Shown here: positions 57,201-64,000 of the stretch, in pieces
How the letters are laid out: every line of letters begins with the position of its first letter
Position numbering within the stretch: the stretch's first letter is position 1
NCBI GenBank assembly: GCA_008711295.1
Contig: VUYV01000500.1
Coordinates: 23,314 to 87,313, forward strand
DNA length: 64,000 nucleotides
Direction of reading: 5' to 3'
Source: Anarhynchus alexandrinus
Lineage: Eukaryota; Chordata; Aves; Charadriiformes; Charadriidae
The notes under the pieces: model-generated
Databases searched by the model: none
Told to the model about the DNA's origin: nothing
Seen by the model: only the letters and a program-made list of their open reading frames with translations
Made by a program: the position numbers and the translations under genes

Positions 57201-60200
57201 AATCTCCTCCACTCCTTTTACAGCCTGGGGGGAGTGGAGCCATCTCTGGTGAGCGCTCCTGGATGGATGCTGGGGCGGAGTCCATGCCAGGCACTGTGCT
57301 TGGTTGGTGTTTTTTCTTCATGACCAACTTGCTTGCTCTCCCACTCTGAACCTCAGCAGCAAGCCAGAGACTCGGGGTCATGTGGAGGAGGAGCTGGTGG
57401 TGGGCTTGGGGCTCCTGTGCTTCATTCCTCCTGACAGGTCCCTGTGTGGGAGCTCAGGGGACAGCTGGTGATGCCTCTACTCAAGTGCGTCAGGGCCCAT
57501 ATGTGCTCTCCAGGCCATTGTTCCCAGCACAGCGTTGCCTCTGCCCCTACCACCATGTTTAATGTTTCCTGCCATCAATCATGATCACTGTTTGCCCACT
57601 GGCTTCAGGGCTTCTCTTGGAGCAGCAGTGCCCTGTCTGATAAAGCCTCTCACCTCCTCCCTGGGGTTCTCCCTGTCTGTATATTCCCTGCAGCTGCAGC
57701 TGTGGCTGGCCACTCCTGGAGATGGGACAACCGGTCTGATGTGGTGGCTGTTTCATGGGCACCTCCCACTCTTTGAATGCTCTTCCTGATGTGTGTTTCT
57801 CCATGCCTCTTTTGTGCTGTTCACTTCCTTGAAAAAGTGGTTCAGCTTTGCTTTGCATGTACCTTCCCTGCTGTGCTTCCCTCCTGCTGCACTTCGCTGG
57901 GCAGCTGCCCTGTGCCCAGCTCTTGCTGCTGGGCACAGGCTACAGGCTGTGACAAGTAGCCAGCCAGGGAGACTGGTGCCTCTGCAGAGACCTGCTGTGC
58001 CGGCATCGATGCAAACCATAAGCTGGCAACACTGCTGCTGGTAACTTTATTTTCTTCTCCTACCTCAGTGGGAACCATATTTTCCAGGGACTGGCTGCTG
58101 GAATAGCAGTGAATGAGAACGGGAGAGGCCAAATCACAGGTATGGGAACGAAAAGGGTGTTGTTATGCTCAGTTTGTTTCTGTCTTTAAGCCTCTGTCTG
58201 TTTGTTTGATTGCAAAATTTATCTTGTTGTGGTTCTTGGGTGACTTTAGATGCAATAATCTCCTCGTTTGCATTTTCTGGTTGGCATTTCTGCTGTTGAC
58301 AGTGGAAGCATGTTTTTCCACAGTGTGTCCTCCAAATTATTGTTCCCTTTGTCTCTGGCACAGCTGGGATGTGGAACAGTGCTCCAGAGCAATCTGCCAC
58401 ATGGACTGCTTTTTTCCCTTCCTGTGCCATCCAGTGTATAAGCTAAAGCTGTCAATAATGTTTTCCTACTGTTGCGGAACCTCCAAGTGGTGTTCCACTC
58501 TGCCCTGCACCTCGGACAACAGGGAGGTGATGGCTACTGGAACTGCTAATGACCAGTGTCCTATGTGGGAGAGCATTGCCAGGGGAATAGGGGAATGGGA
58601 AAACTCCTGAGGCTTGGGTTCTGCTGCAGGCAATGGAAGCTTTTTGGTGGGGCCAGATCTTGGCTTGTCAGGTCTCCTTGCTCTTCTGTGGGCAGGAGGC
58701 CTGTGTGGTCACCTTGTCTTCCCGGCCTGGCACTAGGAAACGTCATCTATGAGAACCAGTGGGGTGGGGTGGACATCCGCCATGGGGGCGACCCTGTCCT
58801 CAGGAACAACCTCATCTCCTGTGGCTACTCGGATGGCGTGGTGGTGGGCGAGCATGGGAAGGGCCTCCTTGAAGGAAACACCATTTACGGTAAGGAAGCA
58901 AGCTTGCGTGGAGAATAATTCTCGCCTTATACACTGTACCCCCATCCTCTTGAGTTTGCCAGGGTGCCCCTACCTATAGTGCACACCAGAGCTGTGGGGG
59001 TGCCGAGGAGGGATCTGCCGTGGGTGCCCAGAAGGGGGCTGTGGTGATGCCCAGGAGGGATCTGCAGTGGGTGCCCAGGAGAAAGCTGGTGGTGGGTGCC
59101 CAGGAGGGGGCTGCAGTGGGTGCCCAGGAAGGATCTGGGGGTGGGTGCCCAGGAAGGATCTGGTGGTGGTTGCCCAGGAGGGAATCTGCGGTGGGTGCCC
59201 AGGAGGTTTGGCCAGGAATGGCACCAGGCCCAGCCCAGCACTAGCACTCCAGAGGTTGTGCCACTAGCGCTGCCGGACTGTGGCTCACGAGGGGCCCTTT
59301 GAGGAGGCCACCACTTTGTCTCTAGAAGAGGGCAGGAACTTCCCTCTGAGTACCGAGAGGGAAGCCGGCCTTGTACCACCACCCTCATGCAGGACAGGAT
59401 TGCAGGAGAGGATGCGCAGTCCCCACGGGATGAGGGGAGCCATGTCTGCTGCTGTCCTACACCCAGCTAAACTGGCGCTGGAGGAGTCTGGCAGGGCCTG
59501 TAATCTAACAAGTGGGCTAATGTCTTACAGGTGGTAAACCCCCAGGTGATTTTCATAGGAAGCTGGAAATAGCTTTTTTAGAGGGGTTTTAAAGTGGCTG
59601 CAGAGAGACAAGTGCTGCAGAGAGCCCACCACTGCCAGGGCGCAGGTCTGAGCCCCAGGGCTGTGCTCCTCTGTGGCCCTGTTTAGGACAGGGATGGGAC
59701 ACAGGCAGTCATGTAGCATGGCTTTGTGTCCATCTGTCCCACTAGTAATGCTGGAGGCAGTGGTGGCCAGTAGTGCTGGCAACCAGTGTCAGCCCTTCGC
59801 AACGAGGGTAAGGTATGCAGGCAGGGAGTTCCCAGAGGTTTCTGGAGCAGCAGTGGCCAGGACAGGAGGGTGACTGTAAGAACCCTACACCCTGGGGGTG
59901 GCGAAGCTGCAGTTCAGCCTGCGACAGACACTGGAGAAAACACCTGGGCCCCTGAGGGAAAACCCAGCTCGGTGCTTCCATAGCTGCTCGCTCCCTGGCC
60001 CTGGAGACTCCCAGTCCTGGAGGAGGAGAGACCACGGCACATGAGTTTCCAGCACTGGCTGCCCTTCTGGGGCGAAGCCACCTGTGCATGCAGCTGGTGG
60101 ACAGGGCTGTGCCTGGCCATGCTGCAGAGCCCCGGGGCATCACGGGTTTGCCTCCTGATTGTGTGAGTTAAGCCAGGGGACTTGAGCTGGGATCAGAGCA

Positions 60201-63200
60201 TAGACAGTGCCCCAAGAGGGCAGAAGTGGGGAAACAAAGGCACTGAGCTCACTGACTCGAGTCGGCCCAGCAGGACTCCAGGCCACCAGGCCAAAGCATC
60301 TCTGTGAGCCCCTGACATGTGGGGTTAGCCTTCATGTGTGCTCAAAGAGGAGGATATCTTCCATCCCACCTGCACTGCACATGGACTACCAGCTGCTTTG
60401 GGGCAGGGCTGGGGGTCTCCAAGCACTGCTGAGTTGGTGGGCTATGCCACCCCGCTCTGCAGGCAACAAGGGCTGTGGTGTGTGGATGATGTCCTCCAGC
60501 CTCCCGCACCTCATCAACAACCAGATCAGCCACAACAGCATCTACGGGGTGGCGGTGTTCTGCCACAAGGATGACGCTGGTGACTACCCCCCTGGTCAGG
60601 GGGGCAGCGAGAGCTTCCAGGAGGAGAGGGAGGGTGCCGGTGGGGAGAACGACCCTGACAGCGAGGAGGAGTACGCAGCTGCCCAGCGTCCAATCAGCGT
60701 GGCGCTGGTGGAGTTGAACAGCATCAACCACAACGGAGGTGAGCTCAGGGCCTGGGGCTCTTCCCAGCCTCCAGGAGAAGGGGTGGCATGTGGAATGGTG
60801 TGTTGTCCTGGCCCACCAGCACTGGAGTCTACCAGGGTCTTCCTCAGCTGCCATTAGGCCAGGAGCACCCTGGAGAAATGGTGGGCTGAGACACGAGTGT
60901 GGGTGGGTTTTTGTCCTTAAGCTCCCAGTCAGAAGGTCATATTGTGACAGAAGAAACTGGGTAGCTTTTAGAAGCAGGAATACATTTGTAGTTGTCATGA
61001 CTGAGGCTGCAAGCTCTTAACCGATAACTCTTCTTTTTGGTTGGCAGCTGCTGGGTTGCATGTCAAAAGCAGCGAAGCGCTCAACATCATTGCCAATGTA
61101 ATTCACGCCAACCGCGATGGTGGGGTGGCAGTGCTGCAGAGCAACCAGCTGACACGCATTGCAAACAACAGCATTTCTTGCAACAGCCGGGGAGGCGTGC
61201 TGGTGGAGGCTGACTGCCAGGTCGAGCTGCGTGGCAATGGCATCTATGCGAACAGCAGCCATGGCGTTGTCTCCAAGGGAGAGGGCGTCATTGCAGAGAA
61301 TGACATCATCGGCAACCACAAATGTGGCCTTCAGCTGCTCCATGCAGCAGACATGAAGGTGCGTCTTGCAGAGAGTTGAGGGGGCACCAACTTGTGCATC
61401 CCTGCGGCTGGGCGCAGAGGCGAGAGAGCCTGCTGCTGCTGCGCTCCCTCCCTGGGTGAGGGGGAAGCCACCAGGCCCTCGGTTAGCCCGCGGGACAGGA
61501 GGCACTGTCCTGGCACTGCCAGCAGGAGGAGTGCACAATCAGGATCGTATCCTTGACCCTGTGATTAGAGGGGGTGTAATCTTCAGGCTACATTAGAAGC
61601 ATGTCCAGCCAATTGAGAAAGGTTGCCACCCATCTCCTTTGCCATTGGGAGGCTGCATCTGAAATGTTGTGTCCAATTTGGGTCCTCAAGGTCAAGAGGA
61701 AGGTGGAGAAAATGGAAACAGTCCATTTCAGAGCTACCAGGATGGGCAAGTGCCAGGATACGTGACTAATGAGATGAGGCAGAGGAAGCTGGGCTCAGTT
61801 AGTCTGGCAAAGAGGAGGCCGAGGGGGATCTAACCGTAGCCCACAGCTACCTGAAGGGCAGTGAGAGCCAAGCTCTTCTCAGCAGTGCCAGGCAGTAAAA
61901 AAAGGGTCAACAGCACAAGTTGCAGTGGTCCCTGAACCTTGGGAGGTCCATGTGGGAGACTGGGGGAACCTTCTTGCCTTGGAGGGTGGTGCAGCCCTGG
62001 GACAGGTCACAGACTGGTGTGGGGTCACCATCTTTGGGGGCTTCCAAGCTTTGGCAGGTCAAAGCCAGGACTGCCCTGATATAGTGCTGTAGACAGTCCT
62101 ACTCCAGAGCTCCCTTCCACCAGCACTCCTTAACTCCAGGTTTTTCGTGGGCAGTCATTGGGAATATTTTGCTGGACCAAAGTTGGCAGAAATTGTTTGA
62201 GGGAAGATGTAGGTGCAAATTAAGTAAGCATTTGTTTTTAATTGCACCAGCAGTACAAAACTAGAGTACGCTGCTCAGAAGAAAGTGACGTTTCCATCCC
62301 TAGTGGGTTTGAAGTGTGTCACGTCCTAACATCTTTCAAGAGAGATTTAGAAGTGCTCTGTAGGGCCCAGGAGGAGGAGCTGAAATCTTCCCTAGACTCA
62401 GCATTGTTGGGTCCATGCTTATTATTGCTCACTTGCAGCAGGAAAGCACATATGTACCAGCAGAGCTGGCCATGTTGCCCCAGACTGCTTGGTGCCCATG
62501 GTGACAGGAACGTGAAAGGAGGTCTATTAGCAGCAGCAGCTTTTCAGGTGGGCGAGCACATGAAGGAAGGGCTTATGCAAGTTCATGCCATTGCTCAGTG
62601 GCAGAGAAAAGAGTAAATTTTCAAGTCCTGTCTCAAGGCTGTATCCTCTTCGACAGTGATCTGCAGGTGGCTTGTCACATCTGTCTGATGTTTAAGCCTC
62701 GGTAAAGTAAAGCTCGGTCATCATTCCCCCCACAAATGGATTCACAGATGGCTTGTAGGAGAGACCTCTCTCCCCTCAGAGCAGCAAAGGGAATCCTGTG
62801 CATTTTGGTGCAATGACGTTCAACAAAACCGGGCTTGTCCCCTGTATTTAACTGGGTGGCACAGTCAAGTGGGTGATTCCATAGGCCTCTGTTGGAGATT
62901 TGCAGGCTGCGTGAGCTGTGCTGAAGAACTGGGGTAGCTGGCACCTGAACTAGATTTTTTTGGAAATTATATGCAGCGTTACACCATCTAGCCAGTTCCC
63001 AAGGTTCCCTGGCTCAAGGTTGCCTCCGTTCTGTTCTTTGTTGAGGTGAAGCCATTGTGCATCACAATGATAGATAAATGCAATTTAGCTCATTGTGAAG
63101 GACCCCTAAAATGAGTATACAGAAAGCCCTGCCAAGACAAATGCTCTGCACAAGTCCTGCAGGGGCTGCAGACTCCTTTGGAAAATCATGCTCATAGAAA

Positions 63201-64000
63201 ACCATTGTCCTCTGGACCAGAAGGTAAAAACCATTGCAATTTCCTTGGTCCCAGCTGTCCACTGTCCTGGAGCACACAAGCAGAGGTCATGTTGCAGGGT
63301 TAATTTGGGGTGCAGAGCTGGGGGCACAGGTCCTTGTTGACGTACTGGTGATGTTGTGGTGCTGTCATTTCTCGTCTGCCCACTGGCAGAGGCCAAGAGG
63401 TGCCTGCAAGCAGGTGAGATGGTGTGTGGTGCTGAGTGGGGGGAGCTCTGGGCAAGGAGCATCGCAGCAGTTGTTGCTGTGGATCCAAGGAGGAGAAAGA
63501 ACCGAACTGATCTTCCAGATGACGGCACAGTGAGAGCTGTAGCCTTGTGTTTCTTGGGAAGAGGAGATTCCTAAGTGCTCTTTTTTTTCATACAAAAAGA
63601 AGTGACATCCTGTAAGTACAGCTGTTTGAAACCTGGAGTGCAAGGAACAACAGCAGGTTCGTGTTCAGCAGCGTCTGTGCTTGTGTTTCACCAGGGGGTT
63701 GGGTACCAGCTGCAGGGAAGCTTGTAGCATCTAGTACTGATAGCAACTGAGCTGCCAGCTGGTGCCACCAGTAACATGTGGAAGGCCTTAGGAAAGCTTG
63801 TGTGTGCATGGCTATGGCACGTCCAGTCTGAACCCTTGGTATGCTCCCAGACTGACATGGAGTGCTAGTGAACCTGTAGAAGAGCTTATGGTTTGCTTTT
63901 GTGTTGATCAAAGAGCCATATGAACAATGTCCTTCTGCTTGCGCATCCCGTCTAAAGCTCATTTTGCAGGTGACCAAGAACAGGATCCAGTCCTTTCGGG
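44647..64000 (+). CDS. FBXO10: FBXO10, F-box only protein 10, 3'-partial (exons 44647-45231, 50081-50935, 53203-53352, 54763-54899, 58069-58139, 58737-58889, 60463-60738, 61048-61358, 63970->64000)
   Basis: The product is the substrate receptor of an SKP1-CUL1-F-box ubiquitin ligase; in mammals it is linked to BCL2 turnover. Nine coding exons join in frame, giving about 856 residues before the window edge; the human protein is about 956, so only the C-terminal tenth is missing. The F-box is at residues 5-50 ([20 protein letters not shown], then [14 protein letters not shown]). A long right-handed beta-helix follows, built of PbH1/CASH-type repeats with recurring 'N-x-I-x-x-N' and 'G-I/V-x-V' rungs. 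Two acidic, low-complexity segments interrupt it: residues about 348-377, and the exon at 60463-60738. The start is the ATG at 44647, since M-E-x-x-GLP-x-ELW matches the human N-terminus; an in-frame ATG at 44563 lies in the preceding intron. It is divergent from SLC25A51. Confidence 0.97.
45385..46190 (-). repeat. AT-rich block, possible degenerate solo LTR
   Basis: About 600 bp of AT-rich DNA made of imperfect CAATCAGTAAT- and AATGGTAATCAAATT-like units contrasts sharply with GC-rich flanks. A perfect 9-bp hairpin lies at 45736-45759. On the - strand a TATAAAAA-type box (near 46145) is followed about 370 bp on by AATAAAACCC (near 45777-45768). The TATA, AT-rich R-like region and AATAAA order resembles avian LTRs, but I could not define TG...CA ends or target duplications. 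Confidence 0.45.
48833..49853 (+). mobile_element. CR1 LINE, RT region to 3' end
   Basis: The copy begins before [20 protein letters not shown] and continues through [17 protein letters not shown], a frame-broken RW-ANL block and [12 protein letters not shown]. It ends in the ATTCTGTGATTCTATCATTCT tail. Stops and frameshifts make it inactive. It is sense to FBXO10 within its intron. Confidence 0.93.
50081..50935 (+). CDS. FBXO10: FBXO10 second coding exon (beta-helix and acidic linker)
   Basis: The acceptor is ACTCTGCAG|ACAAC. The 285 codons start [16 protein letters not shown], run through [15 protein letters not shown] and an acidic [17 protein letters not shown] linker, and return to the helix at [18 protein letters not shown]. 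The donor consistent with the frame is AGTAAG|gtgctg at 50935/50936. A better-looking gtaagg five bases upstream would shift the next exon out of frame. Confidence 0.94.
50936..53202. other. FBXO10: FBXO10 intron
   Basis: A 2.3-kb intron. Open frames near 51434-51939 and 52518-53030 overlap one another on both strands and show no similarity I recognise. No repeat is evident. Confidence 0.75.
53203..53352 (+). CDS. FBXO10: FBXO10 third coding exon
   Basis: The acceptor is GTCTGCAG|GTCAT and the donor GTTCTG|gtatgt. The 50 codons ([20 protein letters not shown], then [20 protein letters not shown]) form two beta-helix turns. Confidence 0.97.
53353..54762. other. FBXO10: FBXO10 intron
   Basis: A 1.4-kb intron. 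Nothing beyond chance open frames is seen. Confidence 0.75.
54763..54899 (+). CDS. FBXO10: FBXO10 fourth coding exon
   Basis: The acceptor is AACCGTAG|TGCAA and the donor GTGAG|gtatgt. The exon encodes [20 protein letters not shown], then [18 protein letters not shown], which is beta-helix. The acceptor has a weak pyrimidine tract (purine-rich AAAATAAAACCG). Confidence 0.95.
54900..58068. other. FBXO10: FBXO10 intron
   Basis: A 3.2-kb GC-rich intron with several overlapping chance open frames (for example 56724-57113 and 56827-57381 on opposite strands). No repeat family or RNA gene is recognised. Confidence 0.75.
58069..58139 (+). CDS. FBXO10: FBXO10 fifth coding exon (71 bp)
   Basis: The acceptor is TACCTCAG|TGGGA and the donor CACAG|gtatgg. 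This short exon encodes [20 protein letters not shown] plus QIT. It enters in phase 2 and leaves in phase 1, fitting both neighbours. Confidence 0.95.
58140..58736. other. FBXO10: FBXO10 intron
   Basis: A 597-bp intron with canonical ends; nothing else is seen. Confidence 0.8.
58737..58889 (+). CDS. FBXO10: FBXO10 sixth coding exon
   Basis: The acceptor is GCACTAG|GAAAC and the donor TTACG|gtaagg. The exon encodes [20 protein letters not shown], then [20 protein letters not shown] and LLEGNTIY, beta-helix rungs close to the human protein. Confidence 0.97.
58890..60462. other. FBXO10: FBXO10 intron with minisatellite
   Basis: A 1.6-kb intron holding the tandem repeat at 58993-59213. No other feature is supported. 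Confidence 0.8.
58993..59213. repeat. G-rich minisatellite, about nine 23-26 bp units
   Basis: Head-to-tail imperfect copies share the core GTGGGTGCCCAGGAGGGATC, with variation in the last six bases (CTGCAG, CTGGTG, CTGGGG). G runs of three or more recur on the + strand. The array is open in several frames on both strands, which explains its spurious long open frames. Confidence 0.92.
60463..60738 (+). CDS. FBXO10: FBXO10 seventh coding exon
   Basis: The acceptor is CTCTGCAG|GCAAC and the donor CGGAG|gtgagc. The exon encodes [37 protein letters not shown], then an acidic linker ([18 protein letters not shown]), then [17 protein letters not shown]. The linker is a loop inserted in the beta-helix. 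The long - strand frame across this exon is its antisense shadow. Confidence 0.96.
60739..61047. other. FBXO10: FBXO10 intron
   Basis: A 309-bp intron, the shortest in the visible gene; nothing else is seen. Confidence 0.85.
61048..61358 (+). CDS. FBXO10: FBXO10 eighth coding exon
   Basis: The acceptor is GTTGGCAG|CTGCT and the donor ATGAAG|gtgcgt. The exon encodes [59 protein letters not shown] and [18 protein letters not shown], four to five beta-helix turns. Confidence 0.97.
61359..63969. other. FBXO10: FBXO10 intron
   Basis: A 2.6-kb intron with an old CR1 remnant (61600-62120). No other feature is recognised. Confidence 0.75.
61600..62120 (+). mobile_element. Old, diverged CR1 LINE remnant
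   Basis: Landmarks of a CR1 3' half appear in the right order: a 'TTGTGTCCAATTTGGGTCCTCA' type segment near 61666, a 'GAGGCAGAGGAAGCTGGG' segment near 61777, a 'GAGGGTGGTGCAGCCCTGG' segment near 61982 and a 'GGGGGCTTCCAAG' segment near 62036. No clean terminal repeat remains. It is much more diverged than the other CR1 copies here. Confidence 0.6.
63970..64000 (+). CDS. FBXO10: FBXO10 ninth visible coding exon, cut by the window edge
   Basis: The acceptor is ATTTTGCAG|GTGAC. The first ten codons read [10 protein letters not shown], matching the human VIKNRIHSFR segment. The rest of the exon and the C-terminus lie outside. Confidence 0.93.
   Translation, partial: MTKNRIQSFR

Noticed and set aside
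60342..60998. 218-codon - strand frame
   Set aside because: It is the antisense shadow of the FBXO10 exon at 60463-60738.
1..64000. CRISPR array, bacterial operon, tRNA or rRNA genes
   Set aside because: No regularly spaced direct repeats, no polycistronic gene packing, and I recognised no tRNA cloverleaf or rRNA motif by eye. A tRNAscan/Infernal run would be needed to exclude small RNA genes.

Overview
The window is nuclear DNA of a bird, most likely Neoaves and possibly a songbird. The genes are split by GT-AG introns and are vertebrate in type. The dominant repeats are CR1 LINEs with the avian 3' end of short ATTCTRTGA-like repeats. Two long terminal repeats resemble families I remember from neoavian genomes. 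No bacterial, viral-genome or organelle features are present. The two runs of N (one base at 9280, 26 bases at 41629-41654) both lie in GC-rich promoter islands and mark assembly gaps.

Layout, left to right. (1) 726-8076, + strand: the last four exons of a gene for an AhpD-like, carboxymuconolactone decarboxylase (CMD) family 'peroxidase-related' protein with a probable mitochondrial presequence; its first exon is not in view. (2) 9281-27864, + strand: DCAF10 (WDR32), seven coding exons, with its N-terminal coding region lost at the single N. (3) 37229-38104, - strand: SLC25A51, the mitochondrial NAD+ carrier, with an intronless coding region and a likely non-coding first exon near 41765. (4) 44647 to the window edge, + strand: FBXO10, nine coding exons visible, the last cut by the edge. 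SLC25A51 and FBXO10 diverge from one shared CpG island (about 41.2-42.5 kb). DCAF10 and SLC25A51 are convergent.

The rest is intron, UTR and intergenic DNA carrying at least eight CR1 fragments. One is a nested pair, with a + strand copy inside a - strand copy at 24838-26046. There is also an old endogenous retrovirus gag fragment (14.25-15.9 kb, - strand) split by a younger solo LTR with a perfect 5-bp target duplication, a second solo LTR in the SLC25A51 intron, an AT-rich block with a hairpin at 45.4-46.2 kb, and a G-rich minisatellite in an FBXO10 intron.

The genes do not form one pathway. Two products are or may be mitochondrial (SLC25A51 and the CMD protein) and two are ubiquitin-ligase substrate receptors (DCAF10 for CUL4-DDB1, FBXO10 for SKP1-CUL1). 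The most novel items are the CMD gene, which carries an intact E-X11-C-X2-C-X3-H signature and which I do not know from mammals, and the local gene order, which fits a single inversion relative to human 9p13.
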